Shown here piece after piece: positions 17,119 through 26,384 of a stretch of DNA of 64,000 nt. The notes beneath the pieces are model-generated. The model searched no databases, was not told where the DNA came from, and saw only the letters and a program-made list of their open reading frames with translations. The position numbers were made by a program, and so were the translations under genes. The DNA lies in the NCBI RefSeq assembly GCF_018918265.1, contig NZ_JAHLQC010000002.1:1-64000 (forward strand). Reading direction: 5' to 3'. Source of the DNA: Falcatimonas sp. MSJ-15. Lineage in GTDB: Bacteria > Bacillota > Clostridia > Lachnospirales > Lachnospiraceae. Every line of letters starts with the position of its first letter. Position 1 is the stretch's first letter.

Positions 17119-20100
17119 TTATAATTCCTGCTTATTGCGTCTTTTTCTGCTTTTTACAAAAAGACATATAGCAATAAGTACTGCTGCTGATAATGCAACT
17201 GTCGTTCCGATGAATAATTGTCTGTTATTGACAAATCTTACCCATGCACTTGTTGATACAAGTACATTATTAACTGCTACTCTTTGCTCATTACCTGCCA
17301 TATCTACAAGAACAACTTCAACATCCTGTCTTTTTGCCATATCGCTAATCTCAAAATCAAGTTTACCATTCTCATAGATCTCATTAAGCATATCTACATT
17401 CTCATTCTCATCTGCATGTTTATATAATTCACCATTCACATATACATATATACCTGCTATTCTAAAGTTATCTGAGACTGTGAGAAGTACATTCTGTTTT
17501 CTGCTCTTATATACTGCATTATCTTTAAGACCTGATACAATACATACAGGCTGTGATTTATCAACTGCAAATGTTACATCTGCACCTTTACTAGAAAGAT
17601 TATTCTCTGATACATTCTCAGCTCCGTCTTTTGAATGAACGATTACAGTATATGCGCCTTCTGCCACGAAGTTATTCTTATATATTGTATATGTATATTC
17701 ATGCCAGCCATCACCTGTAACTGCTTTATTGATATTATAATCTTTACCCTCTTCTAGTGTCCTTACACTTCCATCTCTTACAAGTTTTACTCTTATACTG
17801 TCATTGTCAAGCTCTGTAACATTAATCTCATGGATAACAATATCTGTTTCTTCTTTGATATATTTTTTTCTGATACGCTCTGTATTAGTGTCAAATTTGT
17901 AGGTTGAACCATGTCTGTTCACTGAAAATTCAATATTTTTCTCTGTCTTATTACCTGCTTTATCACTTACTGATACATTAAGAATGTATATTCCATCTTC
18001 TACAATGTTATCAAATGTATATATATTATCTCCATTGTTCTTCACAGTATTACCTGCAAAAGATATTACTTTTCCACTCTTATCTGTAAGTACTATTATT
18101 GTAGAATCATAGTTATTATCTGATGTAGTAATAACCGGTGCTACAACTTCAGTATTATATGCTACTCTATCTGTTATTCCATCTATTCTAAGTTCTGGTG
18201 ATGTCATATCTATGTAGAAATCATGCTTATCTGTCCTTATAGCAGTTCTTCCTGCCATATCTGTATATCCTGCTTCTATCTCGTAATAGCCATCTTTGTC
18301 AAATCTTACAGTTGCTATATGTCTGTCACCATCATTTACAAAGTTTACATTGTTAAGTATTGTTCCATTAGCTGTAATTCGCATATCAACATCTTTTTCA
18401 TTAAAATTATGTTCAAGTATCGTTATTACTGCTGTTCTTCCTGCTTTATAATAATTACCATTAACATAATTGTTGTTATCAAATGTTATCATAATCTCCG
18501 GATCTGTGAGATCTATTGTGAAATCGTTAGGAGCTGTACTGCCATTATAATTAGTCTCTTTTGCTGCATTACCTGCCATATCTGTATATGATATACCAAA
18601 TGTATAATCTGAATTATCATTATATTCAATAGTCATTATATGTCTTGTATTATCCGGATTCTGTATATCAGTATATGTAATCCAGTCACTCATATATGGT
18701 TTTTTCCCTGATGAGGATGTTATGTCAATATTCACGTCGCTTTCATCAAAATTACGTTCATATACTGTTATTGTAGATATTCTTTTTGCGTTATAATATC
18801 TGTCATTAATCACATTATTATTATCATATTCTACGTTAATTACAGGCTGTGTAATATCAATCTTTAACTCTTTTATCTCTGTTATTACATTACCTGAATT
18901 ATCTGCTGCTGTAACTTCTACTCTTATATTGTTACTATTGTTAAGTTCTGAATCAACTATTATTGCCTGACTGAATTTTTGTTTCAGATCTTTTTCTTTT
19001 GGTTTTTTATTAGTATTCTGATATAGAACTTCGCTTTGTGTAATAATCGCATCGTCTTTTATAACTTTGTATGCAACATAATTAATTCCTGAATATGAAT
19101 TATTGACTTTCTTATCTGTTATAGCAATATCCATCTCAATATCTGTATTATATATTCCTTTTGCCGGTTCTTTCATTGATATTGCCGGTGCTAATCTTTC
19201 AACTACTGGTCTTTCTTTATCAATGATGATACCATTAGTATTAAAATAGTATATATTGCCTGCTTTATCTTCTGACTTTGCATATATTATGAATCTCTCA
19301 TCCTTGTCTACTGTGAATTCCGAATATTCTTTCCATTCAGTATCTTTCTTAGCTTTAAGTTCATCAAGTGTCATCTCTTTTTCTGTTTTTATATATTTTA
19401 TATATAAGATTCCTGATATATTATCACTACATGCAATCTTAATATCAACATTATCTCTTGTCCACATTCCATAATCTATCATCTCTTCATATCCGGCAAA
19501 TGAACCAAACTGTCCTGCACTTATTACTCCTGACGGAGATGTCTTATCAAAAGTAAGTTTTTTAGTATTGTTCTCTTTATTCTTAAGTCCGGCTTTGTCA
19601 CTACATTCAATATCAAATGTATAATTACTCTCTGTATCATAGATAATACTAGCTCTGTATACATCTCCGTCTTTCTCAAATCTGCCAATTGATGGCATTG
19701 CAAGTTCAGCACCATAAGCATCTTTTGATGTAATTGTTATCTTAACTGCATCTTCATCAAAGTTCTTCTCTTTTACAGTAATCAGTGCTGTTGCAGGCAT
19801 ATTATAGTAATCTATTCCATCTTTTTGCTTAATATAACCATCCTTACTATACTCAACTGTTACAACCGGATTAGTAGTATCTATAACGAATTGCCATGGT
19901 GCTTTTGAGTAACTTACCGGCTCATCATTCTCATGTCCGGCTTTATCACTACATCTTATATTAAGTGTATAATCTCCATCTTTTTTGAATCTGATATAAG
20001 CTGTATGAATAGAACCATTGTGTCTCCATTCTGATATATCAGCTTTCTCACCATTTGCTTCTGATATATTAACTTCAACTGTTGACAAGTCAAGATTATC

Positions 20101-22965
20101 TTCTTTTATCGTAACTGTTGCCTGTCTCTCTTCCTTAAAATATCGTTCATTACTACATTCGTTATTGTCATATTCCACTGTAATCTGTGGCCCTTCGAGA
20201 TCAATTATAAAATGTGCCTGTGTCTCTCCTACCGACATATTACCTGCCATATCCACACTACGCACTTCTACTTTGTACTCACCTGCATGTGCAAAATGAA
20301 GAAGCATCACATGTTCATCTGCGTATGTATCAACATGACTCTCATACTCCTTGTCATTTACATATACAACTGTGTCTTCACTATTATAATTTTTCTCATG
20401 TATCGCAAGTCTTATATCAACACCACTGTCAAAAAATATTATTCCGTCACTTTCTCTTCCTTGGCTGTTATAGTTAAGCTTAACCTGTGGATTAGTCTTA
20501 TCTACAACTATCGTCTTATTATATACTGTATCATTACCATGTGAATCTATAGCTGTAACTGTTATATTATATTCCCCATCCTGAACAAATATATATTCAT
20601 AATGAGCTTTATTCCCATCAATATTAATATTCTCTGTTGTTCTATCTGAATTATCTTTTATAACAGTTATCTCAGCCTGCACAATGTCCTGATTATCTGA
20701 TATGTCTGCAACAAAACTTGTATCATTATTATAGTATACTCTCTCTGTTTCTTCTCCATTAACCATTGCCACTATCTCAGGTGCTGTGATATCTGTATTC
20801 ACTTTTAGCATTGTTGTTGCTATATGACCTGTCGCATCAGCAGCTTTTATAATATACATTCCGTTATAATTCTCATAAGGTATATCTATTGTAGCTGCAT
20901 TATTATTATATTCAGCTTCTCTCTCATCTTCTGTGATATTACCATCTTCATCACATTTTGCATAAGTAACACTTACTATACCAGAACCTTCTGTATAGTA
21001 TTCTCTATCTGTTCCTGCATAAGCAATCGTACCATAATCATATATTCCAAAAGTTACTTTAGATGGAAACTTAATCTCCTCTTGCATCTCTTTAAATACC
21101 GGTGCCATCTTATCTATCTTAATATCTATTATATCTTCGCCTGCTACCGGATTGAATTTGAAAAAATTAGTTATATCAAAAAATCCTCTTTTATTGTATA
21201 TATAGCAGACTCTTTTACCACCTACAGTTTCCACGTATTCTGACATTATCGGTGTATATTGTCCATTTGGATACATAAAAGAAAACTGTTTATTGTCTGA
21301 TATGCTTTTTACAATAACATCACTTGTATACCATTCTGATTCTTCATTATATCTCGTTCCGCTAATCATAAGATATTCATCAGCATCTACACTATTCTTC
21401 TGCGTTCTATATATTCCTGTATTCTTACAGCCTGAATAATTATCATATATACTCACATATACCTTTTTACCATATTCAATCTTATCAAGTGTAAGCATAA
21501 GTGTCTTCTTATCTTCCGATATCTCATATCTGTATTCTGCATATCTATCATCACTTGTGACATTCCATTCAAATGCCTCACTGCTTGCATCCTGTGGTGC
21601 AATATCAGCTCTAAACATATATACAACTCCCGGTGCCGGAATTATCGCATCTGCATTGGATTGTATTATAATCTGTTCTGCTTTTAGCTCCTGCATCTGA
21701 ATATCAATATATAATCTGTTCTCGCTTTCTCTTGCCGGTACAAAGTATATATACTGGCTGCCATCTTCATCTGTCTTAATCTTTCTGGCATAGTCAGTAT
21801 CGCCTATTACTAATCTACTTATCTGTTTACCTGTAATGTGTCTAATCTCAATTCTATCTCCATACTCTACAGATGCATATTCATATTCTCCTGTTGTATC
21901 ATTCTTAACTGCATTAAGATTTATACATTCATGAACATCTTCTCCATCAGGCATATACATAAGATGGTATTTTTCTCTTGTCACTGCAACTACACATGTT
22001 GTATCTTCATCTGCTGTTATTCTGTCATAATATATATTGTCGATAACCATATCTGTATATTTATCAGAATCTATCTTAATTCTATAATTACCGCTCTGAT
22101 ATACTGATGTGAATTCTGCATAATATCTGCCTGTTTCTTCATTATATATAAGATTGTCTGCCTGTACGTCTGTTGTATTAAGTGCCTGTGATTCAAGTCT
22201 TATCTTCATAAGATCTGTCTCATCAACTCCATCTACAACAACTTTTACTGTCTTTGTCTCAACCGGATATAACATTATCTCAACTGTTTCATCTTCAACT
22301 CCACTAAGACGTATTATTCCTTCTTCGATTGTATATCCAATCTTATATATTCTGTATGTATATACTTTTTCTTCATCTTTATTACACATAATCTTAATAT
22401 CTGCTTTTCCGGCATGTGTAATTAATTCTGTCTTATCTCCATCTTCTCCTGTAAGTTCAATCACAGCTCCATCTAGTCTATCTTCTTTTGAATCCCATGA
22501 ACTAAACTTACCATTCTCATCTGTAAATCCTCTTTTTATACTAAAATTAATTGTCTTTTCTATCTTAATATCGCTTTCTTTAGTCTCTTCTATAGTTTCT
22601 TCTATTATATCATCTTCTGTTTCTTCCTGCGTTGATTCAATATCTGTATCAGTTGTTATCTCTTCTTCATCTGTAACATCACTGTCTGATATATCCTCAT
22701 CTGTCTGCTCATTATCTTTTACTATATCTTCATCTGTATTCTCTTTGATATCTTCACTACTTGCTTCTGATATATCTTCCTGTTCGTTAGTATATTCTTC
22801 ACTCTGCCATTCGTTATCATTATTATCTATTGTATCTGATATCTCATCTGCTTTAATAATAATCATATTCTGTGGCAGCGTTGTAACTGTAATGGCAGCA
22901 CATAGCACAACTGCCATAGTTTTTTTTATTTTCTTATACATTTCATAACTATTGTTTTTTCTCAT
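17119..22965 (-). CDS. Giant surface protein of Ig-like repeats, C-terminally membrane-anchored
   Basis: This 1,948-residue protein begins with a signal peptide (hydrophobic stretch MAVVLCAAITVTTLP). A very acidic Asp/Glu/Thr linker follows at about residues 40-135. Then come at least eight Ig-like beta-sandwich repeats of roughly 100-120 residues that share a pattern of DxTxPxIxVxYDNN, a Tyr-rich turn, then TxxExNFxExDVxxxIT, and DKAGN or DMAGN near the end. A single membrane helix (about 1910-1932) and a basic tail (KSRKRRNKQEL) anchor it; there is no LPxTG sortase signal. It probably forms a stalk or adhesin at the cell surface. It is the last gene of the kinase cluster, 32 bases after the small membrane protein gene. 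Confidence 0.8.
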   Translation of the reverse strand: MRKNNSYEMYKKIKKTMAVVLCAAITVTTLPQNMIIIKADEISDTIDNNDNEWQSEEYTNEQEDISEASSEDIKENTDEDIVKDNEQTDEDISDSDVTDEEEITTDTDIESTQEETEDDIIEETIEETKESDIKIEKTINFSIKRGFTDENGKFSSWDSKEDRLDGAVIELTGEDGDKTELITHAGKADIKIMCNKDEEKVYTYRIYKIGYTIEEGIIRLSGVEDETVEIMLYPVETKTVKVVVDGVDETDLMKIRLESQALNTTDVQADNLIYNEETGRYYAEFTSVYQSGNYRIKIDSDKYTDMVIDNIYYDRITADEDTTCVVAVTREKYHLMYMPDGEDVHECINLNAVKNDTTGEYEYASVEYGDRIEIRHITGKQISRLVIGDTDYARKIKTDEDGSQYIYFVPARESENRLYIDIQMQELKAEQIIIQSNADAIIPAPGVVYMFRADIAPQDASSEAFEWNVTSDDRYAEYRYEISEDKKTLMLTLDKIEYGKKVYVSIYDNYSGCKNTGIYRTQKNSVDADEYLMISGTRYNEESEWYTSDVIVKSISDNKQFSFMYPNGQYTPIMSEYVETVGGKRVCYIYNKRGFFDITNFFKFNPVAGEDIIDIKIDKMAPVFKEMQEEIKFPSKVTFGIYDYGTIAYAGTDREYYTEGSGIVSVTYAKCDEDGNITEDEREAEYNNNAATIDIPYENYNGMYIIKAADATGHIATTMLKVNTDITAPEIVAMVNGEETERVYYNNDTSFVADISDNQDIVQAEITVIKDNSDRTTENINIDGNKAHYEYIFVQDGEYNITVTAIDSHGNDTVYNKTIVVDKTNPQVKLNYNSQGRESDGIIFFDSGVDIRLAIHEKNYNSEDTVVYVNDKEYESHVDTYADEHVMLLHFAHAGEYKVEVRSVDMAGNMSVGETQAHFIIDLEGPQITVEYDNNECSNERYFKEERQATVTIKEDNLDLSTVEVNISEANGEKADISEWRHNGSIHTAYIRFKKDGDYTLNIRCSDKAGHENDEPVSYSKAPWQFVIDTTNPVVTVEYSKDGYIKQKDGIDYYNMPATALITVKEKNFDEDAVKITITSKDAYGAELAMPSIGRFEKDGDVYRASIIYDTESNYTFDIECSDKAGLKNKENNTKKLTFDKTSPSGVISAGQFGSFAGYEEMIDYGMWTRDNVDIKIACSDNISGILYIKYIKTEKEMTLDELKAKKDTEWKEYSEFTVDKDERFIIYAKSEDKAGNIYYFNTNGIIIDKERPVVERLAPAISMKEPAKGIYNTDIEMDIAITDKKVNNSYSGINYVAYKVIKDDAIITQSEVLYQNTNKKPKEKDLKQKFSQAIIVDSELNNSNNIRVEVTAADNSGNVITEIKELKIDITQPVINVEYDNNNVINDRYYNAKRISTITVYERNFDESDVNIDITSSSGKKPYMSDWITYTDIQNPDNTRHIMTIEYNDNSDYTFGISYTDMAGNAAKETNYNGSTAPNDFTIDLTDPEIMITFDNNNYVNGNYYKAGRTAVITILEHNFNEKDVDMRITANGTILNNVNFVNDGDRHIATVRFDKDGYYEIEAGYTDMAGRTAIRTDKHDFYIDMTSPELRIDGITDRVAYNTEVVAPVITTSDNNYDSTIIVLTDKSGKVISFAGNTVKNNGDNIYTFDNIVEDGIYILNVSVSDKAGNKTEKNIEFSVNRHGSTYKFDTNTERIRKKYIKEETDIVIHEINVTELDNDSIRVKLVRDGSVRTLEEGKDYNINKAVTGDGWHEYTYTIYKNNFVAEGAYTVIVHSKDGAENVSENNLSSKGADVTFAVDKSQPVCIVSGLKDNAVYKSRKQNVLLTVSDNFRIAGIYVYVNGELYKHADENENVDMLNEIYENGKLDFEISDMAKRQDVEVVLVDMAGNEQRVAVNNVLVSTSAWVRFVNNRQLFIGTTVALSAAVLIAICLFVKSRKRRNKQEL

Positions 22966-22997
22966 CTGTTATCCTCATTTCTAATATATAACCCTTA

Positions 22998-23420
22998 TTA
23001 ATACTCTATAATCTCTCCTGTATGTATAATCACGATATTCTTTAACATAACAAAACTATCCATATTGTCTTTAAGAACCATTGTTGCTTCTTCATCTTTG
23101 GCATCAACATGATAATCATCTTGTAAAAATACTGTATCTTGTTCAATATCCTGTTTTATGTCTGTAAGAATAATTGTTGATATATTATTATTCTCATGAT
23201 TCTTTTTTAGATTTTGATATGAATCTTCTTTTTTAACAAAGTTATTCTTTTCTCTCATCTGCTTAATCTGTTTCTTCTTAGTACTTCCTGTCATCTCTCC
23301 TATAATTACAGGTATCTGACATTTAAAAAATAATATTATTGACATAATCATAAAGATTCCTGCTATCGTATATCCACCTATTGATATGTCTCTTAATACC
23401 GATACTGTTGTATTATTCAT
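22998..23420 (-). CDS. Small single-pass membrane protein with possible phospho-Thr motif
   Basis: The 140-residue protein has one membrane helix (GGYTIAGIFMIMSIILFF, about 15-32) and a basic-then-acidic cytoplasmic tail. I do not recognise a family. The tail contains DEEATMVLKD. A very similar motif, DEQATTVLND, occurs in the linker of the FHA protein of the same cluster. FHA domains bind phosphothreonine in such settings, so this could be a kinase substrate that docks the FHA protein. The start codon and its GGAG site lie inside the last copy of a tandem repeat. Confidence 0.65.
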   Translation of the reverse strand: MNNTTVSVLRDISIGGYTIAGIFMIMSIILFFKCQIPVIIGEMTGSTKKKQIKQMREKNNFVKKEDSYQNLKKNHENNNISTIILTDIKQDIEQDTVFLQDDYHVDAKDEEATMVLKDNMDSFVMLKNIVIIHTGEIIEY

Positions 23421-23552
23421 TATTAATTCTCCACATATTCTGTTATATTGCTATCATTGATTTTCAACATATTCTGTTTTATTACTCATCATTATTTTTT
23501 AATATATTCTGTCATATTGCCATCATTGATTTTCAACATATTCTGTTTTTTC
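23411..23552. repeat. Four 34-38-bp tandem copies running from the kinase 3' end into the next start codon
   Basis: Copies at about 23515-23552, 23480-23514, 23446-23479 and 23411-23445 share ACATATTCTGTT and TATTxxTCATCATT blocks. The first encodes the kinase's last residues (TEYVENQ) and stop codon. The last holds the ribosome site and start of the following gene. Confidence 0.8.
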
Positions 23553-25271
23553 TTCATTTTCCATATATGCAAGTTCTACTGATTCTATAGTATCATCTAT
23601 CTTCTCTATAATTGACTCTTTCATCTCTTTTGTCAGTTGTGCTGACGTATCTGTTGTTTTGGTAAGTTCGCTTACATTATTACACAATTCTATTACACGT
23701 TCTTTTGGCACTTTATCTGTACAGAATTTACCTGCTCTTGCATTAATAGAATTCATTACAAGGCGATATACTTCAAGACATACTATCTCTGTTTCATTGT
23801 CTTTTTCTGCCATATCAACCATCTGCTCTAATCTCTCAAATAAAGCCGCATACATTCCATAATCACAGCCTTCTATAACCGCTTTATCTATATCTGTATA
23901 GAACTGTCCTATGTCTGCATATATCTGTGCCATATTTAATTCTTTTTGATTTTTTATATAGGATATATTTTTCGAATCTGAATTATTACCTGATGCTTCT
24001 CTAAACCACCCTGTCGCAGCTTTCATCCTTACTGTCTGATTATCTGCATTATCACCATCTGAAGATGCATAATCATAGTAATACCAATATAACTTTCCTA
24101 TTTGGAATGAAAGTTTTAGATAGTCTTTATTCTGTTTTAATTCGGAATTATGTTCATTTACTACTGAGATGAATTCTTGTTCTTCTGAAAGTGAATATAT
24201 ATAATCACTCTTATAGACTTCTATAAGTTCTTCATAGGCTTTTATATCCGATGGCTTAATATCTATTGCCTGATAGAGATATTCTTTTTTCTTATCTGCA
24301 TTATTTTCTTTTTGTGCATGTTCTACTATTACATCATAATTAGCATTATTGGCACTATCGGCATATATACTACTTGCAATACCTGTTGTAAGTCCCATGA
24401 TTGATATAGCTGTAGTTGTAACAAATGCTGCAAGTTTTTGTTTCTGTCGTCTGGTATATTCATCATCAATCTCTTTGTAATGGTTAAGATCATATAACAT
24501 CTGTGCACATGACTGATATCTGTCATTAGGATCTGGCCTTGTACATTTTATAATTATCTTCTCTAACCCACCAGAAAGAGCAGGATTCCATCTTCGTATC
24601 GGATATATCTCATAAGGTTCTTCACATGGACTTTTTCCTGTCACAAGATGATATAATGTAACTCCCAGACAATATACATCTGTTCTTGCATCTGTCTGAC
24701 CTTTACCTCCAAATTGCTCAGGTGCCGCATATCCTCTTGTCCCAAGACTTACTGTATCTGAATTATTATTTTCTTTATATTCTCGTGCTATACCAAAATC
24801 AATAACTTTTATCTTACCATCCGGTTTTAGCATAACATTAGATGGCTTCATATCTCTATATATTACTGCCGGCTGTCTGGTATGCAGATAATCAAGTACT
24901 TCACATAATTGTTTTGCCCATTCTATTACAGTTTCTTCCGGTTGTGGTCCATATTCTCTAAGAATCTTACTAAGCGTCTCTCCCTCAATATAGTCCATAA
25001 CTACATATATCGCTTCATTATCTTCAATAATATCTACAATTCTTGGAAGTGCTGCATGATCTAATTTTTTCATAAGCTGTGCTTCTGCTAAAATACTTTT
25101 CACTACTATCGCATTATTGCTATTATGCTTTTCTTTTCTAATCTCTTTTATCGCCCACTGTTTATTAAGTCTCTTGTCCATTGCAAGATATACAGTTGAC
25201 ATTCCACCCTGCCCTATCTTCGTAAGTATCTCATATTTTCCATCTATAATTTTTCCATTTTGCTGCATCAC
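23523..25271 (-). CDS. Transmembrane Ser/Thr protein kinase (PrkC/Stk type)
   Basis: The 582-residue protein has a complete N-terminal kinase domain: glycine loop IGQGGMSTVY (19-28), lysine in WAIKEI, catalytic YRDMKPSNV, metal-binding IDFG and the GTRGYAAPEQ activation end. One membrane helix follows at about residue 280-300. The outer part has no PASTA repeats but about 280 residues of helical sequence with a TPR-like look, so it probably senses something other than muropeptides. It overlaps the PP2C gene by four bases, the usual kinase/phosphatase pair. Confidence 0.92.
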   Translation of the reverse strand: MMQQNGKIIDGKYEILTKIGQGGMSTVYLAMDKRLNKQWAIKEIRKEKHNSNNAIVVKSILAEAQLMKKLDHAALPRIVDIIEDNEAIYVVMDYIEGETLSKILREYGPQPEETVIEWAKQLCEVLDYLHTRQPAVIYRDMKPSNVMLKPDGKIKVIDFGIAREYKENNNSDTVSLGTRGYAAPEQFGGKGQTDARTDVYCLGVTLYHLVTGKSPCEEPYEIYPIRRWNPALSGGLEKIIIKCTRPDPNDRYQSCAQMLYDLNHYKEIDDEYTRRQKQKLAAFVTTTAISIMGLTTGIASSIYADSANNANYDVIVEHAQKENNADKKKEYLYQAIDIKPSDIKAYEELIEVYKSDYIYSLSEEQEFISVVNEHNSELKQNKDYLKLSFQIGKLYWYYYDYASSDGDNADNQTVRMKAATGWFREASGNNSDSKNISYIKNQKELNMAQIYADIGQFYTDIDKAVIEGCDYGMYAALFERLEQMVDMAEKDNETEIVCLEVYRLVMNSINARAGKFCTDKVPKERVIELCNNVSELTKTTDTSAQLTKEMKESIIEKIDDTIESVELAYMENEEKTEYVENQ

Positions 25272-26050
25272 TTATCCTCCATCACCGGTCTTATAAGAAT
25301 AACGCTTATGTTATCTCTCTCTTTTCTCGCTTTATTGAGTTCTACAAGCTCTATCGCTTTTTGTCTCATTATATCTTCATCATTACATACACCAGGCTTA
25401 AGTTCTCCATGCAATTCTTCTGGTCTTATAGTATGTCTAAATCCATCTGAACATACCATATATAATACTTCTCCTGTTAATGTTCCTGTCGTATAATCCG
25501 GCTCAACATGTCTTGTAGCTCCAATACATTGCAAGAGAATATTTCTTCTTGGATCTGTCTTAGCTTGTTCTGCAGTAAGTAATCCACGTCTGACTTCTCT
25601 TCCTACAACAGTCTGATCTTCGGTGATCATTCTAATCGTATCTTCATCAATAATATATGCTCTTGAATCTCCAACATGTGCAACTATATATTCTTCTTCT
25701 GTAAAAAATATCGCTGTTAATGTCGTTCCAAGACTTATACCATTATTCTCTCCATATTCAATTATTCTGTTATTAAGTTCGTCTATCATTGCACTGAATG
25801 AATTCCTGATTCTATCCATTGTAATATCATGTATTATAAGTGGTAACTCGTTGTCAAACCAATAACTGAATCTTCTTATTACTGTTGCACTGGCAAGCTC
25901 GCCCTTTTTAAGCCCTCCCATTCCATCACAGACAACTGCAAGAAGAATATTACCTATATCTGTTTTAGCTGATTTTATACATAGACTATCCTGATTCGTC
26001 TCTTTTATAATTCCGACATCTGTATGCAACGCTGTTAAAAATTGTATCAT
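25268..26050 (-). CDS. PP2C-family Ser/Thr protein phosphatase
   Basis: The 260-residue cytoplasmic enzyme has the PP2C metal-binding motifs: NQDS near residue 19, VCDGMGG (about 39-45), AHVGDSRAY and MVCSDGF. It should reverse the phosphorylation done by the kinase whose gene overlaps its 3' end (ATGA-type overlap). No membrane segment is present. Confidence 0.93.
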   Translation of the reverse strand: MIQFLTALHTDVGIIKETNQDSLCIKSAKTDIGNILLAVVCDGMGGLKKGELASATVIRRFSYWFDNELPLIIHDITMDRIRNSFSAMIDELNNRIIEYGENNGISLGTTLTAIFFTEEEYIVAHVGDSRAYIIDEDTIRMITEDQTVVGREVRRGLLTAEQAKTDPRRNILLQCIGATRHVEPDYTTGTLTGEVLYMVCSDGFRHTIRPEELHGELKPGVCNDEDIMRQKAIELVELNKARKERDNISVILIRPVMEDK

Positions 26051-26113
26051 ATATTTTTTCCTCTTTCTAAAGGGTATTAGTTTATTTGATATTTTTATCT
26101 TATGACATTATGA

Positions 26114-26164
26114 TTTATGCTCTTTTATTATTTATGCTCTTTTACTATTTATATTCTTTTATTA
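26114..26164. repeat. Three 17-bp tandem repeats
   Basis: TTTATGCTCTTTTATTA occurs at 26114-26130, 26131-26147 and 26148-26164 with one to two changes. It lies in the 334-base gap between the FHA gene and the PP2C gene. A hydrophobic 94-codon plus-strand frame across it has no ribosome site and is not taken as a gene. Confidence 0.7.
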
Positions 26165-26260
26165 TTTGATATTATAGTTTCTGACTTTCTAATTCTTGTG
26201 ATATTATTAACCTTTTTATTTTCAATTCTCGTGATAATTATTATTTATGTTCTTTTATAC

Positions 26261-26310
26261 ATAATTATTCCCAGGGTATGTGTAAAAATATATATCCTGG
26301 AAATAATTAT
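26261..26310. other. Long imperfect hairpin between FHA and PP2C genes
   Basis: ATAATTATT-CCAGG pairs with CCTGG-AATAATTAT across about 26 bases, with one mismatch. There is no T run, so it is not a standard terminator. It may be an mRNA processing or stability structure between two genes of one operon. Confidence 0.5.
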
Positions 26311-26384
26311 CATTGTATGCTCTATATTATATGTCATATTCTCAGTATACTGTCAAAATCATATTTTATATACCAACAATACAA

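Noticed and set aside
22154-22948. 264-codon Ser-rich plus-strand frame opposite the surface protein
   Set aside because: It is the complement of the acidic Asp/Glu/Thr linker of the surface protein, whose signal peptide and domains are clear.
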